Below are positions 22,821-33,289 of a stretch of DNA of 64,000 nt, piece by piece. Source of the DNA: Berghia stephanieae (taxonomy: Eukaryota > Mollusca > Gastropoda > Nudibranchia > Aeolidiidae); NCBI GenBank assembly GCA_034508935.3, contig CM067447.1, positions 38,069,848 to 38,133,847 of the forward strand. The letters are read 5' to 3'. How positions within the stretch are numbered: the first letter of the stretch is position 1; every line of letters begins with the position of its first letter. Below the pieces are notes generated by a model that made no database searches, was not told where the DNA came from, and saw only the letters and a list, made by a program, of their open reading frames with translations. The translations under genes were made by a program, and so were the position numbers.

Positions 22821-24055
22821 TATTGTGTTTCTCTTTCCTGGAGCTAATTTAGAAGTGTCACCTTTCAGGAAAAAATCTCTTACTATTCTTGACAAGATCT
22901 GGAAATTTTGGAGGCATTAGACGTCATTTCCGAATTTTCCCAAGAGTTTATAATCTTTTGAGATTCATACCAGCTGCCAAATGTTTCACGGATTTGTACA
23001 TATGCCTTCTGTTCCTCAAATGTTTGATGTCTTATAGGAGTGCAAAAGGATATTGTAATGTTCTTTTCACTGAATTTTTGCCACCTTTCTTGTTTTTTTT
23101 TGCTATCTTTCAAAAGTTTTCTACTTTTTGATCGGGGTGTCAACGGAAGTTTGTGTTTTTTTTTAATGACCTGTCCAAGCGCTTTTTGTACTTTTTGGGA
23201 CGAGAAAGAGAGGACAGCCTTTTCACTTCTTCAAGACTTTGGTTTTTCAACATTTAGGTTTCATTGGCTGTTTTAGTAGCTTGATATCTTTGACAAGAGA
23301 GTGGAGATTTTGAGTGTGAGGATGGAGTGTAACTCAGATCAAGATTTTGCTGTTTCCGGTTTGTAGCGTGTGTGTGGTAGTTTTTTTATCCAATTCTTTC
23401 TCTGTTTGCATTGTTCTCTTGGTGTCTTATCTTTTATGGACTTTGTCTTTCCACTCAATTTGTCACTCTGATATTTGTCTTGTTCTTTTTTAAGATTAAC
23501 AGCACGTCGAATAGGATCTCCATCTCGTCTTTGACGGTAAAGTCGTTGATCTCGGCTGATGTCATGGCTTGTTTGGCCTTAGTGATAAGAAAACAAAATA
23601 AAGCAATCGTTGCAACAAAGATATGACCCTTGAAAATGAACAATAATATCAAGTTACATTTCGCCACCCTCATTCCTGTTACAAAACAAGGTGTAACATG
23701 AAATAAAGTCAAGAAACAAAGAAGACTATTATGTGATACAATGTCACATTTGTACAAGCGATACCGGGCCGTTAAAATCATAGTAATCATCTAAAATGTA
23801 TCTGAGCCTAACAGGCAACAAACTATGTTTGGACATTAGCATTTGGTACTGGCAAGGTAACTTTGCAATAAAAATAATCTTTCAGCAATGGAAGAAATTA
23901 ATATGTATACAATAAAAATTGTTTTTAATGGTCACTTTGTAACCATGAATGTTACCACTTAATTGACATAGGCCTGTAACACTTCAGTGGTTTACAAAAC
24001 ACTTTACCAAACACATCCTTATGAAACAAAAGAATATGCTACGAATCATTAAACC

Positions 24056-24335
24056 ATGTGGAGGCGCCGTGGCCGAGTGGCTACCGAAAGGGACTCCCGA
24101 CTGGGAGGTACCAGGTTCGAAAACCCCCACAATCCATAGAGTGGTGTCCTTAATCAAGGAAATTAATTCTGGTTGCTTCACTTTGCTTCATCCATGTGTA
24201 TATTATGGTATCAGTGATGCTGGGGAATGTAATTTGCAATGGACCAACGTCGTATTCATAATCTAAATGTCTGTTTCATGCTACAGAAACAGGGATAAGC
24301 TCTGGTTCTATAGGCCATTGTGCTCCAAAGGACTT
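24056..24335 (+). repeat. tRNA-derived SINE family 3
   Basis: The head GGCGCCGTGGCCGAGTGGCT is a Leu/Ser-type tRNA A-box region. GGTACCAGGTTCGAAAACCC (about 24107-24126) is a B-box. The tRNA-unrelated body continues GTGGTGTCCTTAATCAAGGA to about 24330. Only one copy is in the window. It is not an intact tRNA gene because the acceptor stem does not close. Confidence 0.65.
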
Positions 24336-25384
24336 AGTTACAAAAAAAACGTGTGTTTCATTTTATGAAAGTTCACATTCCTCTTTCCTGTTACTCATTC
24401 CTGTTACGTTTTCCTCATTCCAGTTACATCCCTCATTCCTGTTACAAAACCAGGTGTAACAGGAATGAGTGTAACAGGGATGAGTTTATCATCGCTTCGA
24501 TCATACTATCCCTAAAATATGCTTTATTCCAACATTAAAGTATGACTATTATTTAGAGCCTTAAAAAAGCTATATACTGATACTTTTTACTTTTTAATAC
24601 AATTTCTAATTTAAATAACATGCCCTGGTAACAGGAATGAGTGTCATGGTCTAATGTTGAACATTACTCACTATTCTTGAAGCGGTTTTGACCTTGAAAT
24701 CACACTGGATGAAAAAAACATGTGTTTGTAGTTTCGGCCATGATGGAAAAGGGGCAGCTACGGCGAAAAAACATTGTTAATTGCACTTCTATTGTTTAAA
24801 GGATTTTAATTGGTTAATTTTCAGTGCCGTTACAGGAATGAGTGACCCCCTTGGGGACAAACTTTAATAATATATAATAAAACTTTAAAAAGTCTGATTG
24901 TTACAAACTTTTATGAGGTAGTTAGAAGATGGCAATTGCATCAGCTGCATTCATAGATGTATACAACAAGACACTCCATTTTGTTAAGAATTCGACTTCT
25001 AGCCATCATCCAAAAAAAAGGACAGGGTATTTTCCTCTACCCCCGTCATACAATGTGTCATATATATCCTGAATCTCTCTCGATTTTTGTTTTTTTTATG
25101 TTTCATACAAGTTAGTAATGTGTAGTGAGACTGTGTAAGCAAGTATTTGCTAACAATATATGCATCACATATTTCAAAGAGCCAATTATCGTCACAGGAC
25201 AGGAATTTGGCAGATTTTTGAAAAAGGCCGATATATGTATTTGAAACAAAAGTTCAGTCAATACAAAAATTTAGTTGTGGAGAAATTATTGGTCTTGAAA
25301 AAAAATTTGGCAGTCTTGAATTTTGAAATGGGTTTTGAGTGGGAATCCTGCATTCAGTAACACAGAAATCAGGATACAGTCACG

Positions 25385-25660
25385 TGTCATAGACCTTAAG
25401 GCTCTAAAAGACTTTGGGTGGTAGGTTGAGGGCACAAAAGACACACCTGCTGGGCACAAGTGCATATCCTTATAAGAGGAAAGCACTCCACTGTATATAT
25501 CGATACCCTCCTAATAACATACAAAGAGACGATTTACAGTGGAAAAATCATCCTCCATAATAGGAATAATACATTTTACTGCACCCTTCCAGTTAAGGAT
25601 ACCAGAGAGGGTCAAGGCAAAATCAAGCAATATAATTACCAGATAAGCCCATAAAGTAGC
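25385..25660 (-). repeat. Diverged SINE family X copy
   Basis: GATTTACAGTGGAAAAATCA, then CCAGTTAAGGATACC and GTCAAGGCAAAATCAAGCAA, align in order with the middle and 5' part of family X as seen reversed at 7500-7760. Divergence is higher than in the three copies with target duplications, so the family has a long history here. Confidence 0.6.
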
Positions 25661-26865
25661 ATGGAAGTGAAAATAGACGTTGCGGAAGTAAAGACACGAT
25701 GTCTTGGAATTATTTCAGTTTTTTAAGAGGTTGATTTATTATCTTATGCTGCTGGTTCGAACATCGTGCTTATCATTCATGATTTCATGTTGAATTTTGA
25801 GAAGGAAATATTGATTTTACTAAAAGTTAAGATGATTTTTTAATTCAGCAGGTCCGGTTTCCTATAACGTGTGATATTTTTCTTCTATCTGCATTATTTC
25901 GAGAGATATTTAATCTTTTATATATTTTGCTCATGATTATAGGTATTTTTCTGCCAACATGCAAAATTGCGTGTTTCCTGATGTTCACTTCTTTATTTTT
26001 CAAAGACCATTTGAAGAAAATGTCTGAATAAAATTGGAGTAGTCTCTAACCGTTGACGTGAATTACATGTCGTTTTGTATGATTATTATGTTAATATAGT
26101 ATATGGAATATGCTATTTCGTCATGCTGGAGGCCAAAACATTTATTTCCGGGGGAATTTCAACAGACTATAGATTTATGAAAAAATTGTGTCTGGTTCAA
26201 TCTTGTTATCTTTCATTTATCTAGTCACTGTGCTTTAAAAATGTGTTTCACAAGTATGATAAATGCTTTTGGTGGTTAGTTACATGACGTCAAAGTTTGA
26301 ACATTTTCTTGCATCAATTGGCAAGCAAAAAAATTCTAAGTTCTTGAAAAATGAATTTGCTTTCAATTTCTTATTTATGTATGGATTTTCAAAATGTAAA
26401 AAGTGTTTTCCATGACTATCAGAATGCTTTATGAATATAGTAAGAAAGATCAATTTTAGATATTTATAAATTGTTTCTTGTGGTACCTAATAATACCCTG
26501 GTCTAAAAAAAACAAACAAACAAAAAAACTTGAGTCTTTATATAGCGCAATATCCACTAACCATGCTCAAAGCGCTTTACATAAGACAATTAGACGACAG
26601 TATATGTGGTTTTCTCATTAGTAGATGTACATTTTTACAGTAAAAAGTATGTAATAGTAATAAACAGAGTAAAGGGCATAGAATCCTACTTACCCCATAA
26701 AATAATCCAAATCTGAATCACATGTTACCAATAATCCAATTGTGAAAGTACACTTTAAAAAAAAAAATACCTTCCTCTCTGAGTCCCTGTTATGAAACAG
26801 GTTGCAGTCTTGAGTCTGCCAGTGACCTATTACAAGGTTTTAATCCCCAAAATGACTGATGGGAG
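25661..26865. other. Unassigned AT-rich stretch with SINE-1 tail
   Basis: No gene seen. At 26532-26586 a SINE family 1 tail is present in minus orientation (TTTATATAGCGCAATATCCA, then CTCAAAGCGCTTTACATAA), with an A-rich (AAAC)n patch just before it. The remainder is low-complexity AT-rich DNA. Confidence 0.5.
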
Positions 26866-27768
26866 CCCTGAAAAGGATTGATGGGTAGTCCTGAAAAGGA
26901 TTGATGGGTAGTCCTGTAAAAGACTGATGGGTAGTCAAGTCCTGTAAAGGACTGATGGGTAGTCCTGTAAAAGACTGATGGGTAGTCCTGTAAAAGACTT
27001 ATGGGTAGTCCTGTAAAGGACTGATGGGTAGTCCTGTAAAGGACTGATGGGTAGTCCTGTAAAAGACTGATGGGTGGTCCTGTAAAGGACTGATGGGTAG
27101 TCCTGTAAAAGACTGATGGGTAGTCCTGTAAAAGACTTATGGGTAGTCCTGTAAAGGACTGATGGGTAGTCCTGTAAAGGACTGATGGGTAGTACTGTAA
27201 AAGACTGATGGGTGGTCCTGTAAAGGACTAATGGTAGTCCTGTAAAAGACTGATGGGTAGTCCTGTAAAGGACTGATGGGTAGTCCTGTAAGGGACTGAT
27301 GGGTAGTCCTGTAAAGGACTGATGGGTAGTCCTGTAAGGGACTGATGGGTAGTCCTGTAAAGGACTGATGGGTAGTCCCGTAAAGGACTGATGGGTAGCC
27401 CTTACAAGGCTGATGGGTAGTCCTGTAAAGGACTGATGGGTAGCCCTGTAAAGGACTGATGGCTAGTCCTGTAAAGGACTGATGGGTAGTCCTGACAAGG
27501 GCTGATGGGTAGTCCTGTAAAGGACTGATGGGTAGTCAAGTCCTGTAAAGGACTGATGGGTAGTCAAGTCCTGTAAAGGACTGATGGGTAGTCAAGTCCT
27601 GTAAAGGACTGATGGGTAGTCAAGTCCTGTAAAGGACTGATGGGTAGTCAAGTCCTGTAAAGGACTGATGGGTAGTCCTCAAAAGGACTGATGGGTAGTC
27701 AAGTCCTGTAAAGGACTGATGGGTAGTCCTCAAAAGGACTGATGGGTAGCCCTGACAAGGGCTGATGT
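26866..27768 (+). repeat. 23-bp hairpin minisatellite, about 37 copies
   Basis: The unit is TGATGGGTAGTCCTGTAAAG followed by GAC. Some units carry a 5-bp CAAGT insertion giving 28 bp (AGTCAAGTCCTGT), clustered at 27535-27720. Each unit contains AGTCCTGTAAAGGACT, a 6-bp inverted stem with a 4-base loop. Variants with GACAAGG or CAAAAGG lie toward both ends, as expected for an expanding array homogenised in its centre. Confidence 0.95.
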
Positions 27769-27769
27769 A

Positions 27770-28140
27770 CTAGCCCTGATCTCCATTCTCATGACAGTGA
27801 CCCTCTTTCAGTCGCTTGAAGCCGCGCTTGTAGTCCTTCACACTGTGGTAGAGCTCAAAGCAGGGGTCAACGTGAAGTCCCATATTTCAGATCTGACATT
27901 CATAGTGAGATGAAAGTCTCTTGCCTGGCTCCATGCAAACGATGCAATCCCTCTGGGGATATTTTTTCTTCTGGCTGAGCTTTGGAACTATTGAAGAGGG
28001 AAAGTGACGAGCTGTGAGGTGAAAGATAACTGAGTCTTCAACATCAATCCGGTTGGTGCTGAGGCATTGGGGGATGGGGGTCCACTCCACCAGCTGCACA
28101 ATGTTGTTCTTTCAAATGATACCATTTGTATTGTTGCATT
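27770..28140 (-). mobile_element. piggyBac transposase C-terminal fragment
   Basis: The minus strand reads RHFPSSIVPKLSQKKKYPQR, then DCIVCMEPGKRLSSHYECQ, then after one in-frame TGA (27890 region) GLHVDPCFELYHSVKDYKRG and FKRLKEG. This is the cysteine-rich zinc-binding tail of piggyBac transposases, RRC.VC...YYC..C...LC...CFE.YHT, with several metal-ligand cysteines kept. The catalytic core is missing. The hairpin minisatellite begins directly beyond its 3' end. Confidence 0.8.
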
Positions 28141-28995
28141 TTAATTCTGGATTTTGAAAAGGAGGCAATTTTATGAACCCCCCCCCCCCCAAAAAAAAAA
28201 TTGAATTGGAGTCAAACCCTGCTTTGACCACTGTTCTAACTAAAAACTGGAAAAATTAATATCCTTTTAACCAACATAATCAGAATAATGACTAAAACAA
28301 AAACAAGTAGTTTCATAATGTTTTTCACTCGAGAATTACAATTAATTGATTTCATTTCTCCATTATGTTGGAAAACTGAAAGAGAAAAATACCAGGTTAT
28401 CTATTACTTTGGTCTGCTAGACCCATCATGTTTGGTATGAAATGAAAGATAAAAAAAAAAGAACTATCTTGCCGTTAAACTGCTATGGCCGATACATTTT
28501 GGTCAGAAGTAGAAACAAGTAATAAAGTATGAAACCGAGGGGGTTTGACCATGGCAGTCAAAGGTTAAAATAAAAAAATTGCACATGTGTCGGCTGTGGT
28601 AGTCAGTGAGTTAAATGTAAATTTTACATTAGCACAAAAAACCCCCCAAAAAACAAGATTAGTTTTCCCTTTTACTTTTATAGCTTTAGTGACTCTATTG
28701 TGACTACTAATATGCTGGAGGGATATCTAGTGTTACGTTAGGTGTCCATTAGAGCGATAGCTAATAATATGCAGTGGCTACATTGATGGTGCCTTGAATG
28801 TAGCCTGGCCCCACCCGGCAGACTAGGTTCACAGAGCCGTGAATGTAGCTTGTCCTGTCTGGCTAGGTTTATGGCATTCAGGCTTGCTTCGTTTAAGACT
28901 TTTCCATATCTATTTAAAATGTTTTGTGTCGAGTTATTGCCATTTTTCAAGTTTCAGTCGTAATCTTTTCAAGCATTTCGTTTATCCAAATTGTT
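28141..28995. other. Unassigned stretch before TAF3
   Basis: Contains C and A homopolymers (about 28180-28200) and short ORFs on both strands without family resemblance. No promoter was identified. Confidence 0.3.
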
Positions 28996-29014
28996 TCTCA
29001 CATCATTTTCTTTT

Positions 29015-29130
29015 ATTTAGTGAGTAAACAGCCTTTTCCAAGGACTCAACTATGCGCTGAGTGAGGCTCAAACTCAGGACCTTCTGGTTCGAAGGCGAGT
29101 GTCACACCACAAGACCACATAGCCGCATTG
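29015..29130 (-). repeat. SINE family 1 head fragment
   Basis: AAACAGCCTTTTCCAAGGAC, then TCAACTATGCGCTGAGTGAG and CCACAAGACCACATAGCCGC, match the tRNA-like head of family 1 in minus orientation. The 3' two thirds are missing. Confidence 0.75.
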
Positions 29131-29513
29131 ATAATTTTGAACATGCAGAAAATGGTGGAAGATTTTGGGTTGTCTTATTGATGTGGAAGTTTTTATTTCT
29201 ATCTTAATACCAGAGTTTTCATTCAGTTGACTTTCTTTTTCCTTTCTTTTTATTTTTTTTTTTTGGTTTTTTTTTTTTTGAGGTTCTCATGTAGGTGGAA
29301 GATGTTATTATTTTCCTCGTATCTCTTAACATTGGGGTTCTTATTAAAGATGTCTCTTTTTTTGTTGTCCCAAACCAATAGCCAGTTTAGTTTTTATGCT
29401 ACTTGGAGTTTTCATGTGGATTTTTCCACATTAAATTATAACTCTGTAGTAATTTGGTCAAGCATCCAAGTATCACAACCTGACATACATTTGTCAATCA
29501 GAGAACTCTCTCT

Positions 29514-29543
29514 CAGTCTCTCTCACACACGCTCAATCTCTCT

Positions 29544-29603
<60 letters not shown>

Positions 29604-29677
29604 TCTCTCTCTTCTCTCTCTCTCTCTCTCTCTCCTCTCCTCCTCTCTCTCCTCCCTCTCCTCTCTCTCTCTCTCTC

Positions 29678-29759
<82 letters not shown>

Positions 29760-29760
29760 C
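29514..29760 (+). repeat. (CT)n microsatellite
   Basis: About 240 bp of CT repeats with TCC interruptions lie 200 bp upstream of the TAF3 start codon, i.e. in the presumed promoter or 5' UTR region. Ser/Leu and Glu/Arg frames across it are artefacts. Confidence 0.95.
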
Positions 29761-29960
29761 TGTGTCTCGGCAAACAAAGCAAGATACTCCAATTTTACTT
29801 TTGATTTTTAATGGTATATGTAATCACTTTAGGCATTAAATTAATTTTCATTTGGTAAAATGCACTAATATTTTTACCGTGTTAACTCACAAATTTTTTG
29901 CTAAGCTTTCATCCATGAAATACTTTGATATTTACAAATGTGCCATTCCCAGATTATAAA

Positions 29961-30126
29961 ATGACAGAAAACTACAGCAGGAGTTTGCTTCGGATTTCTG
30001 TTGCTCAGATTTGCCAAAATTTAGGCTGGAATTCTGCTCAAAGTTCTTCCCTTGAAGTTTTGACTGATGTATTGGAACGATACCTGCTCCAGTTGGGAGG
30101 AATTTGTCATAGATACAGCCAGCATT
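29961..30126 (+). CDS. TAF3: TAF3 exon 1 (TFIID subunit 3, histone fold)
   Basis: TAF3 is a TFIID subunit that pairs through its histone fold with TAF10 and, in animals, reads H3K4me3 through a C-terminal PHD finger. This exon encodes residues 1-55: MTENYSRSLLRISVAQICQN, then LGWNSAQSSSLEVLTDVLER, YLLQLGGICHRYSQH. It closely follows human TAF3 (MCESYSRSLLRVSVAQICQA, recalled from memory). The ATG is fixed by that alignment. The exon ends in phase 1 at ATT|GTGAGT, and joining to the next exon gives SQHFGRTEP, matching SELYGRTDP in human. No clear core promoter was found; the nearest upstream feature is the CT microsatellite. Confidence 0.93.
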
Positions 30127-30295
30127 GTGAGTCCTTTGTTCTTAAGACACAGAAACATAATGGTAGTAGATTGAAAAATTATTCGTATTAAAACCCTATG
30201 CAGTTTCACTTAGGCAAAACTGACAAAATAATGAATAGATGTTTAAAATGTAATACATTCATAATGCTGTGAAATGGAATACACTCAAGTACATT

Positions 30296-30358
30296 TCAGC
30301 CCCTGGATAACGTCATCGCCTGAGACTGGAAAATTATGTTGTTATCCAGGGTGTCATT
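30296..30358 (+). repeat. Solo end of pogo-like MITE
   Basis: CCCCTGGATAACGTCATCGC, then GACTGGAAAATTATGTTGTT and ATCCAGGGTGTCATTAT, are the reverse complement of the right end of the element at 61.65-62.94 kb, with a few differences. It lies 170 bp inside intron 1. Confidence 0.7.
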
Positions 30359-31097
30359 ATATATTTTCAGAAACAATTGGTGATAGCCTCATTGTTATTC
30401 CCTCTATGATCAAGGTCAAGCATGTTATTTACATAACTTTGATGTTTGTTTCTTTGTTCTTTATGTATTTTCTTTTGATTCATTCAAGTCATGGTCATTA
30501 TATAGTTTTGCTTTGTTATAATGCCTGTGTTTTTGACATATTAATAGTTTAATTTTCGATGTGATCTATGGTAAATAAGGTCTGTCACTGATAAATTTTG
30601 AGGGAATTTTTAATTGAAGTCTTTTAAGAGCTTTGAAAAATGTTTCCAAGATCTATGAGCGTCATTGTTGCAAGCTTGGTTTACGAAAGGAGAGTAATTT
30701 TCATTAAGGCTATTGTTAATGGCGACATGTCCCATTTGTCATAACACGATTGTTCTGAGAGCCTTTCATTTAATTTTGTCTTTCAATGTCAAGTCGCACA
30801 AACATCGAGATCACTCATGCCCGGAGCTGTAGAGAATAATTGTATGAGATTGAGGCATGTTATTAGTTATTAGCATTGGGTCAAAGGTGTTAGATTTTTT
30901 TTGGTAAGTTTGTTGACTACCTGTCCTAACCCGGTTATACCATTGGGGACATGGTCATGCCCATAACAAACTCAGTAGAAACAGGGATCACCACAGAAAG
31001 GTGCTGTTATGGACACAATAATGCCTAAGAGGCCATATGCAATAATGTCTGTCAGACAGGATTACGCAGCGATCAATGCACCTGGAAATGAGAGGTT

Positions 31098-31525
31098 TTG
31101 GATTTGAAATGCACATCTATTTCCTTTCAGCAAGCGGGACATCTGGCCCAAACCTTGCAGCTCCTCAGAATGTTTAGTGTTTTGGTCCTTGTGAAGGATG
31201 GAGAAAATTTTGATACTGCCATGGATAAATTGGAGTATAATTTCAATATATATATAGCACTGAAAGTTTTGATTAGAAATTCCTTCAGCTTTCCTCAATT
31301 CAGGAGTGGTTTGCACTATGCAAATTTGTTGATTTTCTTGGGGTGTTGAAGTTTCAAAGGCATGCTCACTTCATATTAGGACTGCTGACCATCCTTCACC
31401 CAAATTGTGAATGTGAACATGTGTTCAGTCAAGTGAGGAATAACAAAACTGATTTCAGGGGATCCCTCAGTACAGATATATTGGCAAGCCTTCTAATTGT
31501 AAAATCACTCTTTCCCTTACAATGA
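31098..31525 (+). mobile_element. hAT transposase C-terminal fragment
   Basis: The second part (31343-31525) reads LTILHPNCECEHVFSQVRNN, then KTDFRGSLSTDILASLLIVK. This is the hAT dimerisation region (PHSN.ECERVFS...KT..R..LS..TL..LL..K). An upstream frame (31098-31346) may be a preceding part of the same protein but is weaker. Both are followed by stops and sit inside intron 1 of TAF3. The catalytic core is absent, so it is an inactive relic. Confidence 0.7.
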
Positions 31526-31799
31526 AACTGTTTTTGTATCAGATTTTCTGAAGATGGCAAAGGCTGCTACTAAGTAGCAGTTAAACCCCAGTAAACTCCT
31601 GGACTTTTTTTATTGTTAGGCATTAAGCTGTGATGTACAGTTTAAAAGGTAAGTTGTGGTTTATGTAATGATTACATAAGGGCCTTGAAGATGAATTATT
31701 ACCATTATGGTTATGATATTGTGCTGTGTTGAGTCGAAGTAATGGGTCTCGTTGGGATGTTCTGTTTTTGCTCTTGAAAAGTTGGCCACTATGTAGATA

Positions 31800-33079
31800 T
31801 CAGTAGAGAGTGAAGCCGGGAATACAGGATTTGGAAATCAGATCAGTGCAGAGAGAACCCAGAATGGTACTTCATGTTTCCAAAACCTACTGAAACCTTC
31901 CAAATTTATTTGAAGTGAACAGGCAGGGATGCCACTTTTCCGGTTTTAGCCGGAAATCCGGTTTTTTTTACCACCAGCCTGTTTTAATCCGGAACCTCCG
32001 GTTTTTGTCCGTCGTCACTATTCAAAAAAAAAAAAATTTTTTTTAAAGAAGAAGAAAAAAATCGCGATCGAGATTTGAGCCGGAACTTTTTCGCCGGGTG
32101 AATAATTTGGGCTGTCACCGCCGGTCGAATATTTGGGCACCTAAATGGTAGTTAATCTACGCCAATCCCCATCACAATTCCTCCTTTTTAAAAAAAAAAT
32201 TATAAATAAACAGTGATTTTGAGAATTTCTCAGAAATTTTCCGCTGAATTTGCCGTGTCAAACATTTCCCTCAAAACCACAAAATCACCATTATGTCTTA
32301 TGTCATATTTTGACACCTGTGCATTAGTCTCGTGAAATTTATTGACGGTCCCGTTTTTATGACGTCGGGCCAGACTATATGGCACCAGATGTCACAATTG
32401 ACACAGACGACAGTGGTGTTCGTTGATGGTTGAAGGGGAAGGGGAGGGACAAATCTCTCTCTCTCTCTCTCTCTTTTTTTTCTCTCACACTTTTCCTCTT
32501 TCCCTTTGCTTTTCTTTCCATTTCTCTTTTCTTCTTTTTTTTTTTTTTGATATAGAATTCCTAAGATCAATTCATAAATTATTCTGGTAGAGAAGTCTCT
32601 CTCTCCTCTCTCTCTCTCTCCTCACTCTCTCTCCACTCTCTCTCTCTACCACTACTACAACCACCACCACACCATCATCCCTAGCACCACTACTACTACA
32701 AATAACACCACATCATCCCTACCACCACTACTACTACAACTACCACTACATCATCATTCCTACTACAGCTACTACAACCACCACCACACAATCATCCATA
32801 CGACCAGTACTACTATAATCACTACCACATCATCCCTAACACCACTACTACTACAACCACCACCACATCATCATCCCTACTACAACCACCAAATGTAATT
32901 ATACTTTCAACTTTTGAAATTCTCCGAGTCGTGTCAGAAATTGCTGCGAGACAAATTTTGGATTACATCTCAGTGAATTTGAGTGAAGTTTAAATTTATA
33001 GGTTATGGTTGCATGGTGGGTCATGAACTTCACAATGAAAAATTTTCTCCTTTTATGTGACCAGTCATTCTCACCCCTG
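31800..33079 (+). mobile_element. Composite CAGGG-type repeat with (ACC)n, family Z body
   Basis: It starts near CAGGGATGCCACTTTTCCGG (31925), ends CATTCTCACCCCTG (33066-33079). It shares TTATGTCTTATGTCATATTT and the ACGTCGGGCCAGAC segment with family Z, a (CT)n stretch (32451-32472, 32596-32650), (ACC/ACT)n (32650-32890) and GAGTCGTGTCAGAAATTGCT near the right. The last matches 55440. No good target duplication was found, so it may be recombined. The preceding 31800-31920 resembles the units at 33.3-33.6 kb. Confidence 0.6.
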
Positions 33080-33289
33080 ATAGCTATTGATATTGATTTA
33101 TCTATATTTTGTTTTCAGCACCTTATTTTATCAATTTGAAAACTGTTAACTCTCCTTTCTTTTGTGTGTTATTTGCTCTCAATTGCAATAATAAGTACTG
33201 AAACAATATTCCAAATTTGATATTTTACAAAGCCCTTGACGTTGATTTGTATCTCGTCCGCGCAAATTTTCAGGCTTTTTTTAATAGGC

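Larger units (their letters stand above)
21281..23565 (-). pseudogene. Decayed DNA-transposon-type gene with RQRRD basic N-terminus and OTU/vertnin-like C-terminus
   Basis: Reading leftwards from an ATG at 23565, the first part is highly basic (RDQRLYRQRRDGDPIRRAVN, then TPREQCKQRKNW, about 23550-23360). Next is ALGQVIKKKHKLPLTPRSKS at about 23180-23120, then KKQERWQKFSEKNITISFCT (about 23090). Around 22690-22500 a Cys/His piece reads CACKKCDNINIFTSALWR. The C-terminal third (21560-21281) reads LDVHISDKDALEELFKLDIM and SFMGMWQLLALSSVLKMPLL, then SVYPNIPNCHERIILN, resembling vertnin/OTU-like folds. At least three frame changes and a SINE insertion (21955-22474) kill it. Such multidomain genes recur in invertebrate genomes; I cannot name a superfamily. 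Confidence 0.6.
20199..25350. mobile_element. 5.15-kb composite CAGGG-ended element with 6-bp TSD
   Basis: The ends CAGGGTTCCCACTC (20199) and GAGTGGGAATCCTG (25337-25350) are inverted repeats, flanked by CATTCA at 20193-20198 and 25351-25356. Next to each end are GTCTTGAA-rich segments (20230-20310; 25290-25330). A 6-bp duplication and CAGGG ends fit a hAT6-like group. Inside lie a (CT)n tract, the RQRRD-type gene with its TAACAGGAATGAGTG motifs, a SINE X copy and a tRNA-derived SINE. Whether the gene belongs to this element or to one nested in it is unclear. Confidence 0.6.

Noticed and set aside
24056-24140. A tRNA gene of Leu/Ser type
   Set aside because: A and B boxes are good, but the acceptor stem does not close and a SINE body follows.
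26866-27768. A CRISPR-like repeat array
   Set aside because: There are no spacers; the units are contiguous 23-28 bp tandem repeats in a eukaryotic genome.
29227-29811. A 194-residue ORF upstream of TAF3
   Set aside because: Its second half is (CT)n and its first half is a T-rich hydrophobic string without family resemblance.
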